DNA of 64,000 nucleotides from Cyclobacteriaceae bacterium. GTDB taxonomy: Bacteria > Bacteroidota > Bacteroidia > Cytophagales > Cyclobacteriaceae. The position numbers and the translations under genes are program-made. Of the stretch, positions 10,301 to 17,454 are shown piece after piece. Numbering within the stretch: position 1 is the first letter of the stretch; each line of letters starts with the position of its first letter. A model generated the notes under the pieces. The model had not been told where the DNA came from. It was given only the letters and a program-made list of their open reading frames with translations, and did not search any database. The stretch spans positions 19,203 through 83,202 of the forward strand of contig JAEUUJ010000015.1 of NCBI GenBank assembly GCA_016786495.1. The letters are read 5' to 3'.

Positions 10301-11139
10301 TAACGCAAAGTGTTATGATTCGGATTGACCCGATTCCGCCGGTTCTCGACTTTTCATACGATCCGCCATCGGGTTGCGCACCGCTGCGGGTTACGTTTAC
10401 GAACCTGTCACAGTTTGCTGATCCGTCAACATATTACTGGCAATTCGGAACCAATGAAGGAGTTTCGCATGCCATCAATCCGGTTTATACCTATACGCGA
10501 CCGGGCCTTTACTCGGTGTCATTGTCCGCAACCAACGTGCTGGGCGATACCGTGATGATCACCAAATCACAAATTATTGAAGTCTTCCCGAGTCCGCTTG
10601 CGCAATTCACCGCAAACCCCGACACCGTGTATGTTCCGGGCGGCAAGGTGTTTTTGAATAATCAGAGCATTGGCGGAACGGACTACGAATGGGATTTCGG
10701 TAACGGCAACGGATCGAGTCTTTTTGAACCGTCAGCGGTCGAATACCGAGTTGAAGCAGGCGATGAGGAGAATTTCACCATCTCACTCGCAGTTACCAAT
10801 TCATTCGGGTGTACCGACACGGCAACCGCTGTAATCCGCGCGATAAAAGGTCAGCAAATCCTTACGCCTAACGCTTTCACGCCAAGCAGAAGCGGACCAG
10901 GCAGTACCAATCCCAGCGATACGTTTCTGCCCATGGTGCGCGGGGTGAAGGAGTTTCATATGATGATCTTTAACCGCTGGGGACAACTCATGTTCGAAAG
11001 CCGAAGTGAAACACGGGGTTGGGATGGCTACTTTAATGGTAAACTCTGCCAGCAGGATGTTTACGTGTATAAGATCAAAGCCACGTACGATAATAATGTT
11101 GAAGTAACCCGGGTAGGGGATATACACCTGATACAATGA
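7336..11139 (+). CDS. Large secreted PKD-domain protein with T9SS type B C-terminal domain
   Basis: 1267 residues and complete. The signal peptide is about residues 1-25 (hydrophobic, ending LVNAQ). The body is a series of Ig-like/PKD domains; recognisable PKD cores include WDFGDGT (nt about 10190), WQFGTNEG (about 10438) and WDFGNGNG (about 10690). The C-terminus (PNAFTPS, IFNRWGQLMFES, GWDGYFNG, VYVYKI) is the gliding-motility-associated type B sorting domain, so export by the type IX system is expected. Unlike the upstream adhesin it has no SprB repeats. Its stop overlaps the start of the following PorP/SprF gene as ATGA, indicating translational coupling. Probably an adhesin or surface structural protein; substrate unknown. 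Confidence 0.92.
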   Translation: MIPRCRLFFLIPILMLSATALVNAQCNTLRPQINISFNTDQDCAPVTVTQFTITYFFNASQNPADIEIRYEWNDPANTVTTVDLGTGLIVGNLGTGPNSSFTANATFTYFDNNGQCSIRPTASLLINGVLCPSSQETQLAFFWGTDEQANANVAMAPANWDVCFNNPVVNAVFNDASEFNCNIGVEPDNPNRFARHVQFVYGTNHNPAATIRNLTLNDGAVVGLTNGAGNLVSSSTRGTAGLLVTGAYFGPIDAIPFPADGPTSSTFPMNAPANAANLIGNRFEITLFNWNICNPWNGDPVNPNYEDAVVTTGYIVIVAAPEPEYITEDSGGNPTRDFCIGEPIFFNNETPNQGSYTYTYEFYDDAAGTILLTTSNQANPTFSYATGGTKLIRLIASNPTAQGTCEEEFTDIVNITPSVQAVIGLTDFSNNPITGVFCQEAVAPFTNFEVRFTDLSTGAITPTTEWQWQFFDQNNVMIAQFPAVGFSSIQLGPFDRLFTTPGIYRAILTVRDNVTGCASTDEVQIEVLNKPVPEFTFSTVCEGSPTAFQDASTLAAINGQQIVLWEWDMSYDGVTFNADGSLTNQQTFDYIFPAAGTYDVALRVTTDGGGCSAIIVHSVTVDAIPNALFSSSTTSGCSVLSVTFTNNSIAGQPAVIDQYVWEVDEGSGFVVDSIQRPTDPGFGNIYTREFENFGAVNRTFDVRLRVVTQNGCEFTSPAQTITVFPGPRSGFIAANYSPFNDNCSPQTVNFVVDNQTQSLNPADYRWIITDASGTLADQSTGTTPNFSFQFINSTQAIRDYQVTLRTTLPTLCARDSIKVIRISPVPTSDFSVDTLVFDCDVMKMQFEAVQKGLVEYAWTINVNGVTLFTQIGPEAVLPFDFNRAAAQQDVEVELQTTNGFNCVSTVTTKTFTVPPDDNISISFTASPLLQTLPNSVVTITNNTTPGPWTQAWDFGDGTTFTGANPGSHDYGTYGEFTITLTVTNNICVLTQSVMIRIDPIPPVLDFSYDPPSGCAPLRVTFTNLSQFADPSTYYWQFGTNEGVSHAINPVYTYTRPGLYSVSLSATNVLGDTVMITKSQIIEVFPSPLAQFTANPDTVYVPGGKVFLNNQSIGGTDYEWDFGNGNGSSLFEPSAVEYRVEAGDEENFTISLAVTNSFGCTDTATAVIRAIKGQQILTPNAFTPSRSGPGSTNPSDTFLPMVRGVKEFHMMIFNRWGQLMFESRSETRGWDGYFNGKLCQQDVYVYKIKATYDNNVEVTRVGDIHLIQ

Positions 11140-12152
11140 GAGGATTTGCAATCATACTTTTCCTGACGTTATCATTCAGCTTGTTCGGGCAGGATCCGGA
11201 GTTCTCGCAATATTATTCCGCACCGTTGTATCTGAACCCCGGATTTGCAGGCACGGCCAGCGATCATCGATTCATTGCCAACTACCGAAATCAATGGCCA
11301 TCCATCACGAATGGATTTGTGACGTATGCGTTTTCCTATGATTACAGTCTGCACGACTTAAACAGTGGCATTGGGGTGTTGCTCATGGTTGATAAGGCCG
11401 GTACTGCAGGCTTACGGTCAACGCAGGTGAATTTCCAATATGCATACAAAGTTCGTGTTGCGGATAAGTGGGTGATTTCACCCGGCTTAAACTTTGGCAT
11501 TGGTTCGCGCAATGTCGATATGGATAAATTGGTATTCTACGATCAATTGAATCCGGATGATCCAAACAATCCTAATCCTTCAAGTCCGAATTATCAGAAC
11601 ATCAGCAGTAAAATGTATTTCGACTTTGGTTTCGGGGGACTGGCATACAGCCGGAAGATTTGGTTTGGTTTTTCGATGTCGCACCTGAATAAGCCGAACC
11701 GATCGCTTAAAGAGGATCAATCCGTTATTCCTGTAAAAACAACCGTTCACGGCGGCATCCGGATTCCGTTGTATAATGGGTTGTTCAAACGCGATCGTGT
11801 GGCGGCCATCGCACCTTCGTTTGTGTATAAGAAGCAGGGCAACTTCGATCAGTTTGATATTGGTACGTACTTTTTGTATGAGCCGATTGTTATCGGAATC
11901 TGGTACCGGGGAATTCCGATTATGCAGAATGTCGCGGACAACCTCAGTCAGGATGCTGTGGTGGTTATTCTTGGTTTTCAATTGGAGAAAATTGAATTCA
12001 GTTACAGCTATGATCTCACCGTGTCAGAGCTTGGTCCGTCCATCGGCGGAGCACACGAAGTGGCGCTGAAGTATATGCTTAATACTCCGCGCAGTGAGAA
12101 GAACAAAAAGAAAGAAAAGGTGATTCCCTGCCCTGCATTCTACCGTCACTAA
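11136..12152 (+). CDS. PorP/SprF-family type IX secretion outer-membrane protein (module 2)
   Basis: 338 residues. The signal peptide ends near FSLFGQ; then comes the family block FSQYYSAPLYLNPGFAG, barrel-like beta-strands and a lysine-rich tail (KNKKKEKVIPCP) also seen in the 6087 paralogue. The start codon overlaps the stop of the PKD protein by 4 bp (ATGA), so this copy is coupled to that adhesin. Known family role: partner for T9SS-exported surface proteins. Two adhesin/partner pairs in tandem suggest partner-specific SprF copies (inference). Confidence 0.92.
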   Translation: MRGFAIILFLTLSFSLFGQDPEFSQYYSAPLYLNPGFAGTASDHRFIANYRNQWPSITNGFVTYAFSYDYSLHDLNSGIGVLLMVDKAGTAGLRSTQVNFQYAYKVRVADKWVISPGLNFGIGSRNVDMDKLVFYDQLNPDDPNNPNPSSPNYQNISSKMYFDFGFGGLAYSRKIWFGFSMSHLNKPNRSLKEDQSVIPVKTTVHGGIRIPLYNGLFKRDRVAAIAPSFVYKKQGNFDQFDIGTYFLYEPIVIGIWYRGIPIMQNVADNLSQDAVVVILGFQLEKIEFSYSYDLTVSELGPSIGGAHEVALKYMLNTPRSEKNKKKEKVIPCPAFYRH

Positions 12153-12168
12153 TCTCACGATAAAGCCT

Positions 12169-12176
12169 TACATTTG
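12169..12176 (+). promoter_or_regulatory. Probable -7 element (TACATTTG) for the CCA-transferase-like gene
   Basis: Exact match to the Bacteroidota -7 consensus TAnnTTTG, ending 17 bp before the ATG at 12194. No convincing TTG at the usual upstream spacing. Confidence 0.35.
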
Positions 12177-12193
12177 AGCTCTTTTTGGTGCTC

Positions 12194-13597
12194 ATGAACC
12201 TGGCTTCGTCACTCGATCATTCCATCTTTAAAATTGTTGGCCGCGTGGCGGATGCTTCTGGCGTTCAGGCATTTGTAGTAGGCGGGTATGTGCGTGACCT
12301 GCTGCTGACGCGCGAGTCGAAAGATATTGATTTTGTGTGTGTGGGGAGCGGCATTGAGCTGGCTGCAAAAGTGGCCGCTGCGCTCGGGCCGAAGGTTAAG
12401 GTAAACGTTTTCAAAAATTTTGGCACCGCACAAATCTCGATGGACGATCTTGACATCGAATTTGTAGGCGCGCGGAAAGAATCCTATCGGACTGAATCGC
12501 GGAAGCCGATCGTGGAAGACGGCACACTCGATGACGATCAAAAGCGCAGGGATTTTACCATTAATGCGATGGCGATATGCCTGAATGAAAAACAGTTTGG
12601 TGAACTGGTCGATCCATTCAACGGTCAGGCTGACCTGAAGAACAAGCTTATCAAAACTCCGCTGGATCCTGCGATCACGTTTTCCGATGATCCATTGCGG
12701 ATGATGCGTGCCATCCGGTTTGCATCTCAATTGAATTTCGACATCGATGCTGATACTTTTCAGGCAATCACCGATCAGAAAGACCGGATAAAAATTGTTT
12801 CGCAGGAGCGGATCACCGATGAGTTGAATAAGATTATTTTGAGTCGGGTTCCTTCGTACGGATTCAAGCTGTTGTTTCAAAGCGGCTTGTTGAAAGAATT
12901 TTTTCCGGAAATGGTCTTGCTTCAGGGTGTTGAATACGTGGGTGGTAATGCGCACAAGGACAATTTTTACCACACATTACAAGTGCTCGACAATGTGGCA
13001 AAAGTGTCGGACGACTTGTGGTTGAGATGGTCAGCCATCCTTCACGATATTGCCAAGCCTCAGACGAAACGCTACCATAAGGTTCATGGATTTACGTTCC
13101 ATGGGCACGAAGACAAGGGGGCGCGGATGGTACCCGGTATTTTCAGAAGGTTGAAGTTACCGATGAACGACCGGATGGAATTCGTACAGAAGCTTGTACG
13201 TATGCACCTGCGGCCCATTCCGTTGTCACGGGAAGTAACCGATTCTGCCATTCGCAGGTTGCTGTTTGAGGCCGGAAATGATATTGACGCGTTGATGAAG
13301 CTTTGCCGGGCCGACATCACGTCCAAGAATAATGACAAAGTAAATCGCTTCTTAAAAAATTTCGATCGGGTTGAAGAGAAGATGGCCGAGGTGGAATCGA
13401 AAGATCACATCCGCAATTTTCAGCCCCCGGTTACGGGCGATGAGATTATTGCCATGTTTAATATTCCCCCCGGACGGATGATTGGCGAGATTAAAGAGCG
13501 CATCAAGGAGGCAATCCTGGAAGGTGAAATCCGGAACGATCGCGAAGAAGCGCTCCAGCTTCTTCAAAAAATTGCAAAAGAGAAAGGCCTGGTCTAA
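12194..13597 (+). CDS. CCA tRNA nucleotidyltransferase / poly(A) polymerase family protein with HD domain
   Basis: 467 residues from the ATG at 12194; upstream TTG/GTG codons at 12185 are possible but the ATG fits the promoter better. The N-terminal nucleotidyltransferase domain has GGYVRDLLL followed by KDIDFV, with the DxD carboxylates that bind metal, and a class II-type RNA-binding region follows. The HD domain (HDIAKPQTKRYH, then FHGHE) is typical of bacterial CCA-adding enzymes with phosphohydrolase activity. Role by family: adds or repairs the 3' CCA of tRNA in the cytoplasm. It stands alone, 41 bp after the PorP gene and ahead of a sigma factor. Confidence 0.9.
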   Translation: MNLASSLDHSIFKIVGRVADASGVQAFVVGGYVRDLLLTRESKDIDFVCVGSGIELAAKVAAALGPKVKVNVFKNFGTAQISMDDLDIEFVGARKESYRTESRKPIVEDGTLDDDQKRRDFTINAMAICLNEKQFGELVDPFNGQADLKNKLIKTPLDPAITFSDDPLRMMRAIRFASQLNFDIDADTFQAITDQKDRIKIVSQERITDELNKIILSRVPSYGFKLLFQSGLLKEFFPEMVLLQGVEYVGGNAHKDNFYHTLQVLDNVAKVSDDLWLRWSAILHDIAKPQTKRYHKVHGFTFHGHEDKGARMVPGIFRRLKLPMNDRMEFVQKLVRMHLRPIPLSREVTDSAIRRLLFEAGNDIDALMKLCRADITSKNNDKVNRFLKNFDRVEEKMAEVESKDHIRNFQPPVTGDEIIAMFNIPPGRMIGEIKERIKEAILEGEIRNDREEALQLLQKIAKEKGLV

Positions 13598-13679
13598 CTC
13601 CGCAGCGCTAATCCGGCTACCCGGAAATGCAACCTTTTATTCCCTACCTTGTCTTTACCACCAGAAGCTGAAAATACGC

Positions 13680-14228
13680 TTGAACGAACAGGCTTTAGAC
13701 ATTCATCAGGAACTTATCGACCGGTGCCGGGCTGGCGACCGCGAAGCGCATTTCAGGCTGTACAAGCTTTATTCGAGGGCAATGTACAACGTGGGTTTCC
13801 GCATTACGGGAAATGAAGAAGATGCCGAAGATGTGCTTCAGGAAGCGTTTGTGAGCGCCTTCAAAAGCCTCGACCATTACCGCGGAGATGCCACGTTTGG
13901 CGCGTGGCTCAAGCGCATTGTGGTGAACAAATCGATTAATGTAATCAAGAAGCGGAAAGAGAATGTGATTCCGCAGGATGACGAATTTGATGTTCCGGAT
14001 GAAGATGTTCCGGCAGACTATAAACCTGAACTGAGCGTTGAAAGAGTCAGGCAGTGCATGGAGATGCTTCCGGATGGATACCGGTCGGTACTGTCATTGT
14101 ATTTGCTGGAAGGATATGACCACGAAGAGATAGCCGGGATCATGGGAATTACAGAGTCAACGTCAAAGTCGCAACTCAATCGCGCGAAGCGGAAATTGAA
14201 AGAACTGTTAATCAGAAAAACATCATGA
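13680..14228 (+). CDS. ECF-type RNA polymerase sigma factor
   Basis: About 182 residues from a TTG at 13680. No in-frame ATG or GTG fits; the reading frame stays open upstream into the CCA-transferase gene, but that part has no family similarity. Region 2 is clear (AMYNVGFRITGNEEDAEDVLQ) and region 4 has the helix-turn-helix YDHEEIAGIMGITESTSKSQ. ECF sigma factors direct RNA polymerase to stress or envelope promoters. The stop overlaps the next gene as ATGA, and that gene encodes a membrane protein of the size expected for its anti-sigma factor. Confidence 0.9.
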   Translation: MNEQALDIHQELIDRCRAGDREAHFRLYKLYSRAMYNVGFRITGNEEDAEDVLQEAFVSAFKSLDHYRGDATFGAWLKRIVVNKSINVIKKRKENVIPQDDEFDVPDEDVPADYKPELSVERVRQCMEMLPDGYRSVLSLYLLEGYDHEEIAGIMGITESTSKSQLNRAKRKLKELLIRKTS

Positions 14229-14746
14229 AAGATCAACTGGAGGATTTTATTCGTCAGAACCGGGCAGCGTTCGATGCGAAAGAGCCGTCTGACAAAAACT
14301 GGGACCGAATCCAAAAAAAGCTTTTCGGAAGCACGAGCCTTTGGAACACTGTTGGGGTTTGGCGCGCGGCCGCAATAGTGTTGCTGGGGGCGTGTGTTTA
14401 CCTGGCGATCCCGAAGATTCAGGATCGAAAGGAGAGTGCTATGGTGTTAAGCGAATTTAAGGACATTGAGACGTTTTACATCAGCCAGATTGCCAACAAG
14501 GTTGAACAAATCGAGGACTATCGCGGAGAAGAGGAGGGTTTGAACGGCTTTACGCACGACTTTGCGCAACTCGAAGCGATGTATCAGGTGCTGAAGGAAG
14601 AAATGAGAGTGCATCCGAGTCAGAAAGTCAAGGATGCACTGGTGTTAAATTTACTTGTTCGGATTGATTTGCTGAACCAGCAGTTGCACAAAATCGAACA
14701 AAGCGAAGCAAGTGAGAAGGAAAAAGACCCGATGAGTAATACGTAG
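14225..14746 (+). CDS. Membrane protein, probable anti-sigma partner of the ECF sigma factor
   Basis: 173 residues, overlapping the sigma factor by 4 bp (ATGA). A cytoplasmic N-terminus of about 45 residues with DKNWDRIQKKLF precedes one membrane segment (about 49-62, AAAIVLLGACVYLA); the rest is helical and charged, with coiled-coil character, and presumably periplasmic. No zinc-binding anti-sigma (HxxxCxxC) motif is present, so assignment rests on topology and on the universal sigma/anti-sigma gene order. Followed by a hairpin terminator. Confidence 0.6.
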   Translation: MKDQLEDFIRQNRAAFDAKEPSDKNWDRIQKKLFGSTSLWNTVGVWRAAAIVLLGACVYLAIPKIQDRKESAMVLSEFKDIETFYISQIANKVEQIEDYRGEEEGLNGFTHDFAQLEAMYQVLKEEMRVHPSQKVKDALVLNLLVRIDLLNQQLHKIEQSEASEKEKDPMSNT

Positions 14747-14757
14747 TCTCACGCGGC

Positions 14758-14785
14758 TTTCAGCCAGGGTAGGCTTGGGCTGAAA
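14758..14785. terminator. Convergent terminator hairpin
   Basis: Perfect 8-bp stem TTTCAGCC/GGCTGAAA (14758-14765, 14778-14785) with a 12-nt loop between convergent genes. No strong T-run, so termination efficiency is uncertain. Confidence 0.6.
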
Positions 14786-14788
14786 ATC

Positions 14789-15214
14789 TTAATTTCCTTC
14801 GGTGTACTTTTTGAAGTTGTCCAGGATTGCCTGCCAGCCCCCGCGTTGCATCTCTTCCGGATTTTCTCCTTCAGGTTCAAATGTTTCGATCACCCTGGTT
14901 TGATTTCCTTCCGGTACAAAACTCACGTGTACTTTGCGGCCATCACCCAGCGTGTACGCAATCGTCTTGTGGTTGTCAACTTTTGTATAAACGCCTTCGA
15001 AGTCGAAGCTGAAGCTTCCGTCTTTTGCGGCCATGGTGGTGGAGAATGTTCCATCGACACGGAGGTCATTTTTTGCTTTCGGAGCATGCCAGTCGTCAGA
15101 AGCAAATGCCCAGCCCATAATGTGTTTGGGTTCGTTCCAGTACGTCCAGACTTTTTCTACCGGTGCGTTAATCGTTGCCTGAACAGTGATTGACTTTTCG
15201 GTCATAGTTTCCAT
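14789..15214 (-). CDS. SRPBCC / AHSA1-like domain protein
   Basis: 141 residues; METMTEKS allows a start at 15214 or 15205. The opening strand ITVQATINAPVEKVWTYW, the segment PKHIMGWAFASDDWHAPK, and the C-terminal helix GWQAILDNFKKY are characteristic of the START/Bet v1-like AHSA1 family. These are cytosolic hydrophobic-ligand-binding folds; the ligand is unknown. It is monocistronic. A good -7 element (TATGTTTG, 15257-15264 on the complement) and a motif shared with the 52-53 kb region (15286-15305) lie upstream. Three related SRPBCC genes occur at 48.5-50.6 kb. Confidence 0.85.
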   Translation of the reverse strand: METMTEKSITVQATINAPVEKVWTYWNEPKHIMGWAFASDDWHAPKAKNDLRVDGTFSTTMAAKDGSFSFDFEGVYTKVDNHKTIAYTLGDGRKVHVSFVPEGNQTRVIETFEPEGENPEEMQRGGWQAILDNFKKYTEGN

Positions 15215-15256
15215 GTTTATTGAGTTTTTAATCTACGATGCGGTATGATTACACCA

Positions 15257-15264
15257 CAAACATA
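15257..15264 (-). promoter_or_regulatory. Probable -7 element (TATGTTTG) for the SRPBCC gene
   Basis: Exact TAnnTTTG on the minus strand, 42 bp before the ATG at 15214. No clear -33 TTG. A shared 20-bp motif lies just upstream. Confidence 0.4.
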
Positions 15265-15285
15265 ACAGGTCGAATCGCTTTAAAA

Positions 15286-15305
15286 GCGGTGTAAACGCGA
15301 CTTTA
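15286..15305. promoter_or_regulatory. Candidate operator, shared GCGACTTTA motif, copy 1
   Basis: The 20 bp here match 17 of 20 bases at 52653-52672, upstream of the DUF1801 gene, including an identical 12-base right half ending GCGACTTTA. Both lie upstream of a -7 element of a small stress-type gene, which suggests a common regulator (inference). Confidence 0.45.
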
Positions 15306-15330
15306 GGAGGGGGAAATCCGACAAGGATAT

Positions 15331-16038
15331 TTAGTACTCGGTGATGAGTTCGAACGGCTCTTTTGCTGAGTCAATCACGCGACCGTTTTCGCATTTCAGA
15401 ATGCGGGCTGGAAATTTCTTAATCAGCGGATAATCGTGCGTGGCCATCAAAACGGCTGTACCACTTTTGTTGATCTGCTGAAACAGTTTCAAAATGCCGT
15501 GCGATACTTCGGGGTCGAGATTTCCGGTGGGTTCATCGGCAATCAGGATCAACGGCTCGTTTAATAATGCCCGTGCAATGACTACGCGTTGCTGTTCGCC
15601 GCCGGAGAGTTGATGCGGCATTTTCTTTTCCACCGAACCCAGTCCAACCTGCATGAGTACTTCCGATAAACGCCCGCGCATTTTTCCGTTGTCTTTCCAG
15701 CCGGTAGCTTTCAAAACAAACATCAGGTTATCGTCAACCGTGCGGTCGGGGAAGAGTTGAAAATCCTGGAAGATGATTCCGAGTTTTCTGCGAAGTTTTG
15801 GTACCTGGCTGTCGTTAATGCCGCGGATGTTAAACCCGGCAACATTGATATCGCCCAGTCGTAAATCCAGGTCTGCGTAAAGCGTTTTAAGCAAAGAAGA
15901 TTTACCGGATCCGGTACGGCCTACAAGAAATACAAACTCACCTTTCTCGATATCGAAATTGATATCCCTCAGAACCGTGTTATTGTCCTGGAAGATGTGT
16001 GCATCGCTTACGCGGACTACCGGATCGGTTGAAAACAT
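15331..16038 (-). CDS. ftsE: ABC transporter ATP-binding protein, FtsE-like
   Basis: 235 residues. Walker A GRTGSGKS (40-47), signature LSGGEQQRV, Walker [11 protein letters not shown] and the H-loop MATHDYPL are intact. Best fit is FtsE, the ATPase that with FtsX regulates septal cell-wall hydrolysis; the sequence around the Walker A motif and the short C-terminus are FtsE/LolD-like. No FtsX gene is adjacent; Bacteroidota often keep ftsX elsewhere. The start overlaps the stop of the aldolase gene by 1 bp (TAATG), so they form an operon. Confidence 0.85.
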   Translation of the reverse strand: MFSTDPVVRVSDAHIFQDNNTVLRDINFDIEKGEFVFLVGRTGSGKSSLLKTLYADLDLRLGDINVAGFNIRGINDSQVPKLRRKLGIIFQDFQLFPDRTVDDNLMFVLKATGWKDNGKMRGRLSEVLMQVGLGSVEKKMPHQLSGGEQQRVVIARALLNEPLILIADEPTGNLDPEVSHGILKLFQQINKSGTAVLMATHDYPLIKKFPARILKCENGRVIDSAKEPFELITEY

Positions 16039-16694
16039 TAGCCGTTAACTTTCTTGTGATCCGCCAGGAATTTCGCAAGGCCGCTGTCGGTTAGCGGGTG
16101 ATTGAGCAAACTGGTAATAACATTCAGCGGGCATGTAACCACATCCGAGCCGATCTCAGCGCACTGGATCAGGTGCATGGTATGGCGAACCGATGCGGAG
16201 AGAATTTCGGTATCGAACCCGTAATTGTCATAGATCTGGCGAATCTGCGCGATTAGTTCCAGGCCGTCTTGTGAAATATCATCCAAACGGCCGATGAACG
16301 GGGAGACGTAGCTCGCGCCGGCTTTGGCCGCCAGAATTGCCTGTCCGGCAGAAAATACGAGTGTGCAGTTGGTGCGGATGCCTTCGCTTGAAAACTTCTT
16401 GATGGCTTTCACACCGTCTTTGATCATCGGCACTTTTACCACGATCTTATCATCGATTTTCGCCAGCTCTTTACCTTCCTTAATGATGTTTTCGAAGTCG
16501 GTGGCGATTACTTCCGCGCTCACGTTGTTGTCAACGATGTTACAGATTGCCTTATAGTGCGCGCGTACGTTTGCATCGCCTTTAATGCCTTCCTTGGCCA
16601 TCAAAGAGGGGTTTGTAGTAACGCCATCCAGCACGCCCAGGTCGTAGGCTTCCTGTATTTCCTTGAGATTTGCGGTATCGATGAAAAATTTCAT
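16038..16694 (-). CDS. fsa: Fructose-6-phosphate aldolase / transaldolase-like protein (TalC family)
   Basis: 218 residues, the normal length of the short transaldolase family. N-terminus MKFFIDTANLKEI, then DGVTTNPSL, the Schiff-base lysine segment KIVVKVPM and the C-terminal TSLLNHPLTDSGLAKF are diagnostic. The reaction is either transaldolase (sedoheptulose-7-P + glyceraldehyde-3-P) or fructose-6-phosphate aldol cleavage; the two cannot be separated safely by eye. First gene of a two-gene unit with the FtsE-like ATPase. Confidence 0.9.
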   Translation of the reverse strand: MKFFIDTANLKEIQEAYDLGVLDGVTTNPSLMAKEGIKGDANVRAHYKAICNIVDNNVSAEVIATDFENIIKEGKELAKIDDKIVVKVPMIKDGVKAIKKFSSEGIRTNCTLVFSAGQAILAAKAGASYVSPFIGRLDDISQDGLELIAQIRQIYDNYGFDTEILSASVRHTMHLIQCAEIGSDVVTCPLNVITSLLNHPLTDSGLAKFLADHKKVNG

Positions 16695-16783
16695 GGTGAG
16701 ATAGTGGTTTTAGACGGGTAAAAATAAAAAAAGTCCGGGAGGGTTTTTATCAAATTCCTGCGGACTGGCGGTTAAAAGGCAAT

Positions 16784-16790
16784 AAAAAAA
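16784..16790 (-). terminator. T-run ending the SRP RNA
   Basis: Seven T on the minus strand follow directly after the closing stem of the SRP RNA, so the RNA's own terminal helix plus this T-run acts as an intrinsic terminator. Confidence 0.6.
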
Positions 16791-16792
16791 GT

Positions 16793-16884
16793 GGCAAACC
16801 GAACATCGCACCGCTACAACCGCCTACCCTTGCTACCTTCCGGTCCTGGGGGAATTCAGCAGGAGCTGGTCGTGCCGGTTTACC
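16793..16884 (-). ncRNA. ffs: Signal recognition particle RNA (4.5S, small bacterial type)
   Basis: The minus strand contains the invariant SRP domain IV core CAGGACCGGAAGGTAGCAAG, with the GGAA tetraloop at 16838-16841. The ends pair perfectly, allowing one G-U: GGTAAACCG (16884-16876) with CGGTTTGCC (16801-16793). The RNA binds Ffh and directs membrane-protein targeting. A promoter with correct spacing ends 5 nt before the 5' end (16890-16919), and a T-run follows the 3' end. Exact ends may differ by a few bases. Confidence 0.93.
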
Positions 16885-16889
16885 GGGTG

Positions 16890-16919
16890 CAAATATAGCA
16901 GGCAGGGCAGAATTATCAA
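16890..16919 (-). promoter_or_regulatory. Promoter of the SRP RNA (TTG-N19-TATATTTG)
   Basis: On the minus strand, TTG at 16919-16917 is followed after 19 nt by TATATTTG (16897-16890), both perfect for the Bacteroidota housekeeping sigma factor. Transcription would start near 16885, exactly at the 5' base of the SRP RNA stem. It is among the best promoter matches found in the window. Confidence 0.75.
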
Positions 16920-16925
16920 GAATGT

Positions 16926-17165
16926 TTAAGCCAGCCCGGAGAGATACAGGTTGAACTCCAGCGGGCTGCATACTTCAAAGGCATCCGCTTTCAGATCTTC
17001 GAAAATACCTTCATCAAATTGCAGGTCACGCACTTGCGGCTGCTGTCCGGGTTCGATGGTGATTTCCGTGCCGGTATAATGGATGGGGTTCACCTTAACC
17101 AGAATAAGCAAATCATCGTGGTTCTTTTTGAAGTATTGGTGAACGATATTTTGGGTTTTAGCCAT
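16926..17165 (-). CDS. Small conserved-looking protein of unknown function
   Basis: 79 residues from the ATG at 17165; a TTG 9 bp upstream is less likely. Acidic-neutral, soluble, no membrane segment or known motif: it begins MAKTQNIVHQYFKKN and ends PLEFNLYLSGLA. It lies just upstream of the SRP RNA and divergent from bTHX. A TATTTTTG element (17172-17179 on the complement) is so close to the ATG that the transcript may be leaderless. Real-gene evidence is codon structure and promoter position only; function unknown. Confidence 0.65.
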   Translation of the reverse strand: MAKTQNIVHQYFKKNHDDLLILVKVNPIHYTGTEITIEPGQQPQVRDLQFDEGIFEDLKADAFEVCSPLEFNLYLSGLA

Positions 17166-17171
17166 TGGTCT

Positions 17172-17179
17172 CAAAAATA
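17172..17179 (-). promoter_or_regulatory. -7 element (TATTTTTG) abutting the 79-aa gene
   Basis: Matches TAnnTTTG on the minus strand and ends 6 bp before the ATG at 17165, so the predicted start of transcription falls at or next to the start codon. Confidence 0.4.
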
Positions 17180-17215
17180 CAGAAAGCCGGTTGTACGAAA
17201 AATGCCCTGCGATAT

Positions 17216-17246
17216 TTTGTGATCCCGAGCGGGTTTGCTATACTTG
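17216..17246 (+). promoter_or_regulatory. Promoter for bTHX (and possibly the trp operon)
   Basis: TTTG (17216-17219), 19-nt spacer, TATACTTG (17239-17246); one mismatch to TAnnTTTG. It predicts a 5' leader of about 18 nt before bTHX at 17269. Confidence 0.6.
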
Positions 17247-17268
17247 CCTCAATATTTCTTAAAAACCC

Positions 17269-17448
17269 ATGGGAAGAGGAGATAAAAAAAGCAAAAAAGG
17301 TAAGCGTACAATCGGCTCATTCGGCGTTAGCCGCAGCCGTGTGAAAATTAAGGCAAGGCTGAAACGCGTAGCTTCTAAAAAGAAGGCGACCGTAGCTGCA
17401 GGAGCTGCAAAACCGAAGCGCGCACCCCGTAAAAAAGCTGAAGCATAA
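17269..17448 (+). CDS. 30S ribosomal protein bTHX
   Basis: 59 residues, starting MGRGDKKSKKGKRTIGSFG, which matches the Bacteroidota bTHX family (GDKKxKKGK, then SFGxSRxR). Extremely basic, with a lysine/alanine-rich tail ending KKAEA. bTHX binds at the head of the 30S subunit. Too short for most ORF cut-offs but with a good promoter in front. Only 6 bp separate its stop from the trp leader peptide, leaving no obvious room for a separate trp promoter. Confidence 0.88.
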   Translation: MGRGDKKSKKGKRTIGSFGVSRSRVKIKARLKRVASKKKATVAAGAAKPKRAPRKKAEA

Positions 17449-17454
17449 GTTGAC

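Noticed and set aside
13482-13679. N-terminal extension of the ECF sigma factor
   Set aside because: Overlaps the CCA-transferase coding region in another frame and has no sigma-factor similarity.
16750-16971. Protein-coding ORF over the SRP RNA
   Set aside because: It coincides with the SRP RNA gene, whose conserved core and stem explain the sequence; the predicted protein has no family pattern.
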